A stretch of DNA of 64,000 nt from Gordonia alkanivorans NBRC 16433. Lineage in GTDB: Bacteria > Actinomycetota > Actinomycetes > Mycobacteriales > Mycobacteriaceae. The notes beneath the pieces are model-generated. The model had not been told where the DNA came from. It was given only the letters and a program-made list of their open reading frames with translations, and did not search any database. The position numbers and the translations under genes were made by a program. Numbering within the stretch: position 1 is the first letter of the stretch; every line of letters begins with the position of its first letter. Positions 25,888 to 33,984 of the stretch are shown in pieces. The stretch lies in the NCBI RefSeq assembly GCF_000225505.1, contig NZ_BACI01000060.1, positions 62,001 to 126,000 on the forward strand. The letters are read 5' to 3'.

Positions 25888-27324
25888 ATGGTCGAACTGG
25901 TAGCGCTGAGGAAGACGAACGAGGTGGCCGCGTACGTCCGCGCCTCCATGGACCGCAAGGGCGACCGCTGGACGGTCGATACGCAGCTGAGGAAGATCAG
26001 GGCGCTGGCCGAGGCCAAGGACTGGAACGTCGTCGAGGTCTACGAGGACAACGCGGTGTCGGCGACGAAGAAGCGCCGCGCTGGCACCCGGTGGGCCGAG
26101 ATGCTGGACGACGCCCGCGCGGGCCGGTTCTCGATGGTGGTCGCCGTGGACATGGACCGGCTCCTGCGCAGCACGAAGGACCTGAACACGCTGATCGACC
26201 TCGGTCTGCGCGTCGTCACCGTGGACGGCGAGATCGATCTCTCGACGGCGGACGGCGAGTTCCGGGCGACGATGCTCGCCGCTCTCGCCCGGTTCGAGGC
26301 GCGTCGCAAGGCCGAGCGACAGATCAGGTCGAACGAGCGCCGACGTGCCGAGGGCATCCCCACGTCCGCCTGGAAGGCGTTCGGATGGTCGAGGGAGGGT
26401 GAGCTGATCGAGGAAGAGGCCGACGCGGTTCGGCGGGCCTTCGACGCGTTCCTCGGCGAGCCGTCGCTGTCGATCCGGCGCATCCGCGAGGACCTGAACA
26501 GCGCTGGTCACCTCACCGCCCGCGGCTCGGAATTCTCCGTCGATGCCGTGCGCTACCTGCTCGCGAACCCGCTTTACTGTGGCTACATCAAGCACTACGC
26601 ATCCGGCGAGCTGTACCCGGTGCAGGGCGAGGCGTTCCCGCCCATCGTCAGCGAGCAGACGTGGCGGACCGCGGTGGCGAAGCTGGAGGACAACGTGCGG
26701 AGGTCGGCCAGGCAGGGCAACCAGCCGAAATACCTCCTGTCGACGATCGGGCTGTGCGGGAAGTGCGGTGCGACGCTCGTCTCGGGGACGAACAGCCGCA
26801 AGCAGCCGACGTATCGCTGCGGCGAGCAGTTCCACCTCACCCGCCAACGCGAGCCCGTCGATGCGATGGTCACCGAGGCAGTGCTCACCCGCCTGTCGTC
26901 GGTGGACGTGCACGACCTCGTGATGCCGCAGGAGGACGACGGGCCGGACCGCGAGGAGCTGCTGACCGAGCGGAACGCCCTGGTCGAGCGCGTAAAGGAG
27001 CTGAGCCCGCTGCTGCGCGACATCCATCAGCCGGTCCTGGAGATCACCGCGGCGATCAACGACGTGAAGGTCCGCATCGACGAGATCGACGCGGAGCTGC
27101 TCGACCGCTCGGTATCCGTGGCGGCGAAGCTGCTGGCAGACGTGGAGGAGGCGGTCGGCACCGCGGAGCGTCGCGAGGTTGTCGAGTCGAAGTGGAAGGC
27201 GTTGGACATAGACCGCCGCCGGATGCTCGTGGACGAGCTGGTGACTGTGACCATCGAGCCCATCGCGCCCGGTCACGTGAAGTTCGACCCCGACCTCATT
27301 CGCATAGAGCCGCGTCGCGACTGA
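25888..27324 (+). CDS. Large serine recombinase (site-specific integrase)
   Basis: The 478-residue protein has an N-terminal resolvase domain with the catalytic serine in YVRASMDRKGD (Ser20) and the conserved DMDRLLRS and EFRATMLAALARFE helices. These are followed by a recombinase domain (GYIKHYASGELYPV), a zinc ribbon starting CGKCG (Cys290, Cys293) and a coiled-coil region (residues about 350-440) with heptad Leu/Ile. This is the standard large serine integrase architecture of phages and integrative elements. It lies 38 bases from the left end, as usual for integrase genes beside attP. It would catalyse insertion into, and with a directionality factor excision from, the LLM gene. Confidence 0.95.
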   Translation: MVELVALRKTNEVAAYVRASMDRKGDRWTVDTQLRKIRALAEAKDWNVVEVYEDNAVSATKKRRAGTRWAEMLDDARAGRFSMVVAVDMDRLLRSTKDLNTLIDLGLRVVTVDGEIDLSTADGEFRATMLAALARFEARRKAERQIRSNERRRAEGIPTSAWKAFGWSREGELIEEEADAVRRAFDAFLGEPSLSIRRIREDLNSAGHLTARGSEFSVDAVRYLLANPLYCGYIKHYASGELYPVQGEAFPPIVSEQTWRTAVAKLEDNVRRSARQGNQPKYLLSTIGLCGKCGATLVSGTNSRKQPTYRCGEQFHLTRQREPVDAMVTEAVLTRLSSVDVHDLVMPQEDDGPDREELLTERNALVERVKELSPLLRDIHQPVLEITAAINDVKVRIDEIDAELLDRSVSVAAKLLADVEEAVGTAERREVVESKWKALDIDRRRMLVDELVTVTIEPIAPGHVKFDPDLIRIEPRRD

Positions 27325-27328
27325 CTCA

Positions 27329-27365
27329 TGAGTCAACTCGTCATTGCAATGGTGAGTCGACTCGT
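27329..27365. repeat. Two direct copies of TGAGTCRACTCGT
   Basis: TGAGTCAACTCGT (27329-27341) and TGAGTCGACTCGT (27353-27365) are 24 bases apart, just after the integrase stop. The core GAGTCGACTC is palindromic. Two turns of spacing suggests cooperative binding of a regulator upstream of the small coupled ORFs, perhaps the HTH protein at 27718. The rest of the 181-base gap to 27506 shows no gene. Confidence 0.6.
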
Positions 27366-27505
27366 GGGAGAGTGGTTGCAGACAAGAAGATCCCACCGGG
27401 GCCGCGACTTAGAAGCGCGGGGTTCTGCTCCCGGATGAGTAGCCGGTCAAACAGCCCAACTACCGTGGCGGGGAACCGGAAGATACTCATATCTGAGGAC
27501 TTCCG

Positions 27506-27718
27506 ATGTCTGTCGTTATCGACGTTCCCCGCGCATCCGCGCTTGACTGCCCTGCTCTCGATCAGGACTCGTCTCCCGTTCCGCATGCTGATGGGCTCGA
27601 TCCCGTCATCGCCGCCGCCCGCGCCGCCGGTCGCCGAGCCGGTGAGCGCCTGGCACTCACTCCGCTGACGCCGCGACAGCGCGCCGCCGTCGCCGCCGTG
27701 ATGGGCGGTGGTCGCTGA
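27506..27718 (+). CDS. Small uncharacterised element protein, 70 aa
   Basis: I do not recognise a family. The product has a Pro/Ser-rich first half and an Ala/Arg-rich helix at the end (IAAARAAGRRAGERLALTPLTPRQRAAVAAVM). A ribosome site GAGGA lies eight bases before ATG 27506, and its TGA overlaps the ATG of the next gene (TGATG), so it is likely translated. Analogous short proteins precede replication genes on actinobacterial plasmids and integrative elements. Confidence 0.55.
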   Translation: MSVVIDVPRASALDCPALDQDSSPVPHADGLDPVIAAARAAGRRAGERLALTPLTPRQRAAVAAVMGGGR

Positions 27719-27966
27719 TGAGCGCGAACTCCGCCGCCTTCGATCACCTGACCAGCTTCCGCTGGCGACAGGGCGACCCGTCCCTCGCCGATGGCGAGGC
27801 CCAGCTCTACGACCTCGGCGTGCTCCGCTCCGTGCTGGAGGAGGCCGTCGAGATCGCCGTCGCCGACGCCCGCGCCGACGGGGTGACCTGGGCCAGGATC
27901 GGCGACGCCCTCGGCGTCACGCATCAGGCTGTCATCAAGCGCTACGGCCGGGGCGGTGGTCGCTGA
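27718..27966 (+). CDS. Small helix-turn-helix protein of the element
   Basis: The 82-residue protein ends with VTWARIGDALGVTHQAVIKRYG, a clear helix-turn-helix of the kind common in small actinobacterial DNA-binding proteins. The N-terminal half (EEAVEIAVADARADG) is helical. It is translationally coupled to the 70-residue protein upstream. It could regulate the rep/mob genes or act as an excision factor for the serine integrase; neither is shown. Confidence 0.7.
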   Translation: MSANSAAFDHLTSFRWRQGDPSLADGEAQLYDLGVLRSVLEEAVEIAVADARADGVTWARIGDALGVTHQAVIKRYGRGGGR

Positions 27967-28128
27967 TGCACGCCGACGCACGCAACCTCAGCACCGCACC
28001 CGCCGACCTGACCCCGCCCGGAGGGCCTGGCCTGGCACCCGCCGAAGGCGGGCTGCCCATCGCCGTGATGACGGTCCGCAGCCGTGCTTCGCACTCCAAG
28101 AGTTTCGGGGGCCTCATTCGTTCCTACG

Positions 28129-28265
28129 GGCGCGGCAAGGGCTTGTCGATTGCCGCGCCTTGCAACAACGCGCCTGGTCAGAAGCCGATTCCGTCTTCGC
28201 TGCGTCGCGTCGCCTCGCGGGTTCATTTGAGGTCTCATTTGGGGGTCAATACGGGGTCATTTAGG
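28129..28265. other. Candidate replication origin of the element (hairpin plus phased repeats)
   Basis: The 342-base stretch between the HTH gene and rep (27967-28308) holds no convincing gene. It contains a 10-bp hairpin, GGCGCGGCAA (28129-28138) and TTGCCGCGCC (28150-28159), with an 11-base loop. Nearer to rep there are four degenerate TCATTTG-like units starting near 28222, 28233, 28244 and 28256, spaced 11-12 bases, one helical turn. A hairpin whose loop is nicked and adjacent iterons that bind Rep form the usual plan of rolling-circle origins for HUH Reps. Function is inferred. Confidence 0.5.
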
Positions 28266-28308
28266 CGCCGCACCCCCTCTGCGGCCCTCCACGCCGCCTG
28301 CGACGGGG

Positions 28309-29730
28309 GTGGTCGCCGTGGCTAAGCAGGAGAACAACCCGACGAGCATCGGGCTCACGCAGTACCTCGATCCGTCGTACTGGACCTGGGCTGCCGAGGA
28401 CCCGAACGGGGCCGCGCTGCTCGAGCAGGGAGCCGGGGCGATCCTCGCCTACGTCGCGCAGCGGCTCGAGGCCATCGGCTGCGAGGTCATCGAGGCCTAC
28501 GGAATCGTGCACGACAAGGATGAGCGCGAGGTCTGGAGCGACACGGAGAAGGCTCTGGTGGTCGAGCCGAAGCCCGATCACCTGCACGCGGTCATCAAGT
28601 TCGCCAGCCGTGCGAAGAGCGCGCCGCTGGATCGGCTCGCGTTCGGCATCGGCGTCGAGCCCCAGTACGTCGAGAAGCCGGGCCGCGGTCGGTACGCCTT
28701 CGACAACATGCTGTCGTACCTGACTCACGTGAAGTATGCGGACAAGCATCAGTACGCGCCGTCGGAGGTCGCCACGGTGCGCGGGCCGGACTACCTCGGG
28801 ATCGACGCCCAGCGCCGGGAGACCTGGCTCAAGGGGCGCGCCCACGTGAAGAAGAAGGTCGTCGCGGAGAACTTCGAGGACATGCGGGAGCGGGTGCTGC
28901 AGGGCGAAATCACGCGGGATCAGATCATGCTCACGGACGAACTGTTCGACATCTACTCGCGGCATCAGCGGGAGATCGACGACGCGCTGTCGGCCTACGG
29001 CCAGCGCCGCGCGTACCGGGCGGCCGCGAAGCTGCGCGCCGGTGCCTTCTCGACGCACGTGGTGTTCGTCCACGGGGATGCCGGGATCGGCAAGACTCGG
29101 TTCGCAACGGATTTCATCACCGAGGCGATTAGCGCGGCCAATGCACATGGCGAGCGGTGGCAGGTCTACCGTGCCGCGACGGGGAACCCATTGGATGACT
29201 GGCGGGGCGAGGAGGTGCTGCTGCTGGACGATCTGCGGGCCTCGGCGATGGACGCGAACGATTGGCTGCTGCTGCTCGATCCGTATAACGCCTCGCCTGC
29301 GAAGGCTCGGTACAAGAACAAGGGCGAGGTGGCTCCGCGCCTCATCGTGATTACGGCGACGATCGAGCCGGTCGAGTTCTTCTACTACGCCCGCCAGAAG
29401 GGCAACGTGGACGAGGCGCTGGACCAGTTCATCCGCCGCCTGGCGTCGGTCGTGAAGGTCTACCGCGCCGACGACATCAACCGCTACCTCGTGCAGCACA
29501 TCGGGAAGATCGAGCCCTACGAGTGGCACCAGTGCAGCATCCCGACCGCCGCGCACACGCCCGGCATGTACGGCAACGCGTACCACCAGAACGCCGGGTC
29601 GCGGGAACTGACGTACGGTCCGGAGACCTCGGCGGAACACGACGCGGACGGTGCGGTCGCGGAGCTGCTCAGCGGGCTCGCGGTGCGAAGTCCGGACGTG
29701 CCGCTGGCGCTGATCGAAGGTGCCGCATGA
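28309..29730 (+). CDS. Rolling-circle replication initiator with HUH endonuclease and SF3 helicase domains (CRESS/pCRESS type)
   Basis: The 473-residue protein has the Rep_2-type endonuclease motifs in order: motif I region AYGIVHDKDE, motif II DHLHAVIKF (His91, His93) and motif III YLTHVKYADKHQY (from Tyr137). A superfamily 3 helicase follows, with Walker A HGDAGIGKT (Lys262), Walker B VLLLDDLR near 304-311 and motif C-like LIVITATIEP. This two-domain plan is shared by certain bacterial plasmid Reps and by circoviruses and geminiviruses. GTG at 28309 is used; GTG 28318 is an alternative. It overlaps mobC by four bases (ATGA). It should nick the origin, attach covalently to the 5' end and unwind. 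Confidence 0.88.
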   Translation: MVAVAKQENNPTSIGLTQYLDPSYWTWAAEDPNGAALLEQGAGAILAYVAQRLEAIGCEVIEAYGIVHDKDEREVWSDTEKALVVEPKPDHLHAVIKFASRAKSAPLDRLAFGIGVEPQYVEKPGRGRYAFDNMLSYLTHVKYADKHQYAPSEVATVRGPDYLGIDAQRRETWLKGRAHVKKKVVAENFEDMRERVLQGEITRDQIMLTDELFDIYSRHQREIDDALSAYGQRRAYRAAAKLRAGAFSTHVVFVHGDAGIGKTRFATDFITEAISAANAHGERWQVYRAATGNPLDDWRGEEVLLLDDLRASAMDANDWLLLLDPYNASPAKARYKNKGEVAPRLIVITATIEPVEFFYYARQKGNVDEALDQFIRRLASVVKVYRADDINRYLVQHIGKIEPYEWHQCSIPTAAHTPGMYGNAYHQNAGSRELTYGPETSAEHDADGAVAELLSGLAVRSPDVPLALIEGAA

Positions 29731-30317
29731 GCACCGATCAGCATTCGCTCTTCCAGGGGGTCGAGGGGGCCGGAGGCCCCTCGCAAGCAGGGCTGGAGGA
29801 CACGAGCGTCAGCGATGTGTCCGACAGGCCTACTGCTTGCCACTCTGGCGTACAGGTGGAGCAGCAGACCGACTCCCAGGTGAACACCGGTCGGGCTGAT
29901 GCGGAGGCTGTGCGTCAGAGTCACGGCGGCGCGAAGCGTCGTCGTGGGGGCCGCGCGAAGCTCGATACCGACTTCGGGGAGGAGACGCTCGCGGCGCTTC
30001 GCACTCGTGCGAAGCGGCTCGGGCTGGCTCCGAGCACGTGGGTACGGACCGTCGTACGCGATGCCCTCCACGCCTCCCGCTCGGAGGAGTTGGACGCCGC
30101 CGTGGCGGCGCACCTGCTCGGGGTCGAGGCGCGTGTGCAGGCGTCGGCGGACGCTCGTGAGCTGGCTGCCCAGGTGCGCCCGCTGGCGATCAACGTCAAC
30201 GACTTGGATCGCCGCGCGCGCGCCGGTGAGGCGGTGGCGCTGTCGTCGGAGGTGCCCGAGCTGATCGAGCTGCTGCGCGAGGTCCGCGCCTTGCTCGGGG
30301 ATCGGACGGCCGCATGA
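29727..30317 (+). CDS. MobC-like relaxosome accessory protein
   Basis: The 196-residue protein has a disordered, Gln/Ser-rich first 65 residues, a basic patch (AKRRRGGRAKL) and then a ribbon-helix-helix-like segment (LAALRTRAKRLGLAPSTWVRTVVRDAL). A C-terminal helical part with PLAINVNDLDRRARAG follows; that sequence resembles the MobC motif NLNQIARR. MobC proteins bind oriT and help the relaxase melt it. ATG 29727 overlaps rep, and its end overlaps mobA (ATGA). An inverted repeat GAGGGG/CCCCTC at 29763-29782 lies in its start and might belong to oriT. Confidence 0.72.
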   Translation: MSTDQHSLFQGVEGAGGPSQAGLEDTSVSDVSDRPTACHSGVQVEQQTDSQVNTGRADAEAVRQSHGGAKRRRGGRAKLDTDFGEETLAALRTRAKRLGLAPSTWVRTVVRDALHASRSEELDAAVAAHLLGVEARVQASADARELAAQVRPLAINVNDLDRRARAGEAVALSSEVPELIELLREVRALLGDRTAA

Positions 30318-31600
30318 GCACCACCCACTACAGCCCGAGCACCAGCGCCGCCGACACCGAGCGCTATATCCGCGGGAAGGAGGACGAGCGGGGCGTCGCG
30401 ATCACGTGCGAAGTGCCGGGAGGCCCTGGCGCATTCTCGGCGCGCGCACGGGCGCTCACGCAGAACACCACGCGCGAGGTCGAGGCGCTGCATTACCGGC
30501 AGTCTTTCAGCGACGAGGAGTTCGACCCGAAGAACCCGGAGCACGTGCAGCGGGTGAACGATCTCGGCTATCAGCTCGCGAAGAGGATGCACCCCGACTC
30601 GGACTGCCTCGTGGTCAGTCACGTGGATGGCCGGGGCAGAAAGCCGCATAACCACATCTTGGTCATCAATCACAGCAACCGGACCGGAAAGGCGCTCTCG
30701 GACTACCGGACGTTCCACGATCGCAAGGCCGGGAACCAGCGGGGCGTGCAGTCGGCGAACGACGAGCTGATGCGAGAGCACGGGCTCTCGGTCGTGAAGC
30801 GGCTGGAGCACGCGCCGAAGGACTGGGAGCTGCGCCGCGAGGACTTCGCGGAGGGCGGGCTCGACCGCGAGATGGGTGACCGGATGAGCGCCGCACTGGC
30901 CGACCCCCGCGTGGTGGACAAGGCCGGTCTCGAAGCGGTGATCGAGGAGCAGAACCAGCAGCTCGACGACGCCGGGGAACGTGTGCCGAGGATGCGGCTG
31001 CACAGCCCCGTCAGCAAGAAGGGCAAGCGCGCCGGGCAGGAGACCTGGACGCTCTACATCGAGGACCGCCGCGGCGAGTCCGGCCGCGCCGATCGCCGCA
31101 AACGCGCGAGCGCGCTCTCGGCGGACTTCACCCCGGAGGGCGCGCAGGCGTTCTTCGACTACCACCAGCAGCAGAAGGAGCAGGAACATGAGCGCAGCGC
31201 TCGACAGGCTGAAGCAGCAGAACGGGCCCGTGCAGTCGCCGCAGCCGCTCGGCAGTCCGGAGACGATGGAGCTGTTGACCTCGATCCTCGCCGCCGTCGA
31301 GGCGCAGAATACGAGGATTGCCACGCTGACCGAGCAGCAGAAGAAGCTCGCGGGGTTCGTGAAGGTCATGGACGAGGAGACGACGAGGCGGCTGGAGCGG
31401 ATCACGACCCCGGCGTCGACCTCCTCGCCCTCCAGCGACGTGTCCGCGAGGATCGCGAGTATCGAGAGCAGGCAGAACGAGATCGCGAGCACGCTCGGCG
31501 AGTTCGCGCAGAGTCTCAACGGCGAGAGCTTGAACGCCGCGTCGCGAACCTTGGTCGCGGAGGCGCAGAAGAATCGCGCGGCTACGGCCTCGGCGATTGA
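30314..31600 (+). CDS. MobA relaxase (MOBP-like)
   Basis: The 428-residue protein has the relaxase histidine triad in HVDGRGRKPHNHILVIN (His103, His112, His114), preceded by the YGxQLAKRMHPDSDCLVVSH-type strand and an N-terminal Tyr-containing region suited to nicking. The C-terminal 140 residues are an Arg/Glu/Ala-rich coil of low complexity; this part is overlapped out of phase by mobB (31188-31600). The relaxase cuts one strand at oriT and pilots it into a recipient through a helper's secretion system. Its ATG overlaps the mobC stop. Confidence 0.85.
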   Translation: MSTTHYSPSTSAADTERYIRGKEDERGVAITCEVPGGPGAFSARARALTQNTTREVEALHYRQSFSDEEFDPKNPEHVQRVNDLGYQLAKRMHPDSDCLVVSHVDGRGRKPHNHILVINHSNRTGKALSDYRTFHDRKAGNQRGVQSANDELMREHGLSVVKRLEHAPKDWELRREDFAEGGLDREMGDRMSAALADPRVVDKAGLEAVIEEQNQQLDDAGERVPRMRLHSPVSKKGKRAGQETWTLYIEDRRGESGRADRRKRASALSADFTPEGAQAFFDYHQQQKEQEHERSARQAEAAERARAVAAAARQSGDDGAVDLDPRRRRGAEYEDCHADRAAEEARGVREGHGRGDDEAAGADHDPGVDLLALQRRVREDREYREQAERDREHARRVRAESQRRELERRVANLGRGGAEESRGYGLGD

Positions 31601-32087
31601 GGGTCTGAAGGTGCAGGCCACAACGAACCAGAAGCTTGTGAGCCAGGTCGGCGGCGCGGTGCAGCGGATCGAGAAGCGTACTGAGGAGCGGGTCGAGAAG
31701 GCCGTCGAGCAGGTCGCCGGGGAGGCCTCGGCCACGATGACCGCGAACCTCGACGCCTCGAACGAGCGCGCCGAGCGGATGATGGCGGCGACGGCGAAGC
31801 TCGAAGCGCGTCAGCTCTGGTCGGCCGCCGCTGCGATGTGCCTCGCCCTGCTGCCGGTGGTCGTGGTCGTCGCCGGGCTCTGGATGGGCATCGCCGGTCT
31901 CATCACGGGCGCTCAGTGGGCGCTCGACGTGGACGGGCGCATCTGGCTCGGCATCGGGCGCTGGCTCGTGGTCTCCGTGGGTCTCGCCGGGGCCGGCTAC
32001 GGGCTCTTCGCGTCCGTCCGCTCGGCCGCCGGTCTCGTGGAGACGTGGAAAGGTCGCGGGGTGCCGAAGTGGCCGAGGTGGCGATGA
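31188..32087 (+). CDS. MobB-like membrane-anchored mobilization protein, overlapping mobA
   Basis: The 299-residue protein starts at ATG 31188 behind AAGGAGCAGGA, 413 bases before mobA ends, in another frame. Residues 20-200 are helical and coiled-coil (ILAAVEAQNTRIATLTEQQKK, then IASIESRQNEIASTLGEF). Two transmembrane helices follow (AAMCLALLPVVVVVAGLWM and LGIGRWLVVSVGLAGAGYG). MobB proteins of mobilizable plasmids likewise sit inside mobA, are coiled-coil membrane proteins and help the relaxase dock at the coupling protein. Clean amphipathic periodicity in this frame shows it is really translated. Confidence 0.78.
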   Translation: MSAALDRLKQQNGPVQSPQPLGSPETMELLTSILAAVEAQNTRIATLTEQQKKLAGFVKVMDEETTRRLERITTPASTSSPSSDVSARIASIESRQNEIASTLGEFAQSLNGESLNAASRTLVAEAQKNRAATASAIEGLKVQATTNQKLVSQVGGAVQRIEKRTEERVEKAVEQVAGEASATMTANLDASNERAERMMAATAKLEARQLWSAAAAMCLALLPVVVVVAGLWMGIAGLITGAQWALDVDGRIWLGIGRWLVVSVGLAGAGYGLFASVRSAAGLVETWKGRGVPKWPRWR

Positions 32088-32105
32088 TGGCTGGATCCGC
32101 TCGAG

Positions 32106-32417
32106 CTACCGGTTCCGATCAGCGGTCGAAGGATTTTCGCAGCAGCCGGTCCTGCGGCCTCGGTGCCGCCGCCCTAACCTGACGAGCATCCCCGCCGTGA
32201 CGGCCATCACGACGGCGATCCCGGCACCGATGATCCAGGGGTTACCGAGGAGCCCACCGACGCCCGCGAGTGCTCCGCCCGCCGCGATGAGCGGCAGGCC
32301 GCAACAGAGCAGCAACGGAAGCGCGCAGCATGCCAGCAAGAGCAGTCCGGTCCCTGCAGCGACGACGGGACCGGCGCGCCGTTCGTCGCGGTCCTGATCG
32401 GCGCTCGTCGTCTGCAC
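32106..32417 (-). CDS. Small MerF/MerT-like mercury uptake membrane protein
   Basis: The 103-residue protein has two transmembrane helices (GTGLLLLACCALPLLLCCGLP and WIIGAGIAVVMAVTAGMLV), with vicinal cysteine pairs ACC and LCC in the first helix and GCC in the cytosolic tail. MerF and related transporters use exactly such Cys pairs to hand Hg(II) from outside to the tail and then to MerA. It is 40 bases downstream of merA on the same strand. It is longer than classical MerF by an N-terminal hydrophilic stretch and a basic tail. Start GTG at 32417. Confidence 0.72.
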   Translation of the reverse strand: MQTTSADQDRDERRAGPVVAAGTGLLLLACCALPLLLCCGLPLIAAGGALAGVGGLLGNPWIIGAGIAVVMAVTAGMLVRLGRRHRGRRTGCCENPSTADRNR

Positions 32418-32457
32418 CTCTTCAGGATGAGATCTCCCCGATTGCCTGCGCTGCCGG

Positions 32458-33879
32458 TCATGCGCAGCACGACAGCAGCGACGGGTCGGTGGTGAAGGCC
32501 TTCGCGGCGATCCGGATGCCCTCGGCCATCGTCAGGTAGGGAGCCCAGGCGTCGGCGATCTCGGCGACGGTCTTGCCGAGCACGTGGACACCGGCGGCGG
32601 CGAGCTCTCCGGCGTCCTTGGCGACGGCGGTCAGGCCGAGGATCTCGTTCGTGTCGGCGTTCACGACGATCTTGATGAACCCGCGGGTGTCCCGGTTGAC
32701 CAGCGCGCGGGGCACGTGGTGCAGCGGCAGGACGCGGCAATCGCAGCGGATCCCCGCAGCAAGCACTTCCTTCTCGGTCATCCCGACCGCTCCGATCGCG
32801 GGCCCGGTGAACGTCACCCGCGGCAGGCGGGAATAGTCGACGGCACGATCGGCGTCGGCGAACGCGTTCTCGGCGACGAGGGTGCCGTGGTGGGCGGCGA
32901 CGTAGACGAACTCGGGGTGCCCGGTCACGTCGCCCGCGGCCCAGATCCGCGGGTTCGAGGACCGCAGCCGGTCGGAGACGACCACCTCGCCGGAGTCCCC
33001 GGTCTTCACCCCGACCGCATCGAGGTTCAGGCCATCGGTGACGGGACGGCGTCCGAGGGCGACGAGCACCTGCTCGGCGCGGAACTCCTGCGAGTCGCCG
33101 GACACGTCGGCGGTCACGACGGCCTCGCCTCCCGTGCCGCGGGAGACCCGGGTGGGCACCACGCGGCGGACGACGCGGATGCCTTCGTCGGCGAACGCCT
33201 CCTGAAGCGCCTTGGACACCTCCGGCTCCTCCTTCGAGGCGAGCCGGGACCGCACCAGCAGCGTGACCTGCGAGCCGAGGCGAGCGAACAGCTGCGCCTG
33301 CTCCAGGGCGACGTAGCCGCCGCCGAGCACCAGCAACGACTCAGGAACCTCAGCGAGTTCCATTGCCGTGGTCGAGGTCAGGTACCCGGTCTCCTCCAGG
33401 CCGTCGATCGGCGGAGCCCACGGGCGAGAACCAGTCGCGACCAGGAAGTGGTCGGCCTCGATGGTCTCGACCGTCCCGTCGCCGGCGATGATCTCCAGTA
33501 CCGGGGCGTCTGGGCCGCCGGCGAACGATGCATCGCCGCGGCGGACCTGCCAGCCGTAGGAGTCGGCGACGTCGGCGTACTTCTCGCCGCGCAGCGACTC
33601 GACCAGCGCCTGCTTCCCGGCGATCAGCGCAGGCATGTCCACTGTCTCAGCCGTCGCCGCGATCCCCGGGAACCGGCCTGAAGCGTCGGCGGCGACGTGA
33701 CGGGTGTCGGCAGCGGCGATGAGGGCCTTCGACGGCACGCAGCCGGTGTTCACGCAGGTGCCGCCGAGCGTCCCGCGCTCGATCATCACCACCGACTTGC
33801 CGAGCGTGGTCGCACGGATGGCGGCGGCGAATGCTCCGCCTCCGGATCCGATGATGGCGAGGTCGTACTTGGTAGGCAT
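32458..33879 (-). CDS. merA: Mercuric reductase
   Basis: The 473-residue flavoprotein has the FAD-binding start DLAIIGSGGGAFAAAI, redox-active GTCVNTGCVPSK, NAD(P)H loop LLVLGGGYVALEQAQLF, FAD motif RIWAAGDVTG, the dimer-interface LTAVAKDAGELAAAGVHVLG and the diagnostic C-terminal cysteine pair LLSCCA. It reduces Hg(II) to volatile Hg(0) with NADPH. It lacks the N-terminal MerP-like metal-binding domain found in many MerA proteins. ATG 33879 has AGGAG nine bases upstream, and its promoter is the MerR operator at 33922-33953. Confidence 0.95.
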   Translation of the reverse strand: MPTKYDLAIIGSGGGAFAAAIRATTLGKSVVMIERGTLGGTCVNTGCVPSKALIAAADTRHVAADASGRFPGIAATAETVDMPALIAGKQALVESLRGEKYADVADSYGWQVRRGDASFAGGPDAPVLEIIAGDGTVETIEADHFLVATGSRPWAPPIDGLEETGYLTSTTAMELAEVPESLLVLGGGYVALEQAQLFARLGSQVTLLVRSRLASKEEPEVSKALQEAFADEGIRVVRRVVPTRVSRGTGGEAVVTADVSGDSQEFRAEQVLVALGRRPVTDGLNLDAVGVKTGDSGEVVVSDRLRSSNPRIWAAGDVTGHPEFVYVAAHHGTLVAENAFADADRAVDYSRLPRVTFTGPAIGAVGMTEKEVLAAGIRCDCRVLPLHHVPRALVNRDTRGFIKIVVNADTNEILGLTAVAKDAGELAAAGVHVLGKTVAEIADAWAPYLTMAEGIRIAAKAFTTDPSLLSCCA

Positions 33880-33921
33880 CGCTGCTCCTGTCAGTCCTTG
33901 GCGTTCTGCTCTGTCTCAGCC

Positions 33922-33953
33922 ATACTGGACCTTCCAGTGCAGGGGAAGGTCAA
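33922..33953 (-). promoter_or_regulatory. MerR-type promoter/operator for merA-merF
   Basis: On the minus strand: -35 TTGACC (33953-33948) and -10 CAGTAT (33927-33922) separated by 20 bases. This over-long spacer is typical of MerR-activated promoters. The spacer holds an 8-bp dyad, GACCTTCC (33928-33935) and GGAAGGTC (33944-33951). MerR bound there would untwist the promoter when Hg(II) is present. Confidence 0.9.
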
Positions 33954-33984
33954 GCCTGCTCCTGCCGAACGATCGGAGGCCGCG

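Noticed and set aside
27966-28325. Open frame of 119 codons between the HTH gene and rep
   Set aside because: It begins at an overlapping TGATG, but the translated sequence has no periodicity or domain, and the region carries the hairpin and phased repeats expected of an origin.
29763-29782. oriT of the element at the start of mobC
   Set aside because: An inverted repeat GAGGGG/CCCCTC is present, but no known nic consensus could be matched, so it is only mentioned under mobC.
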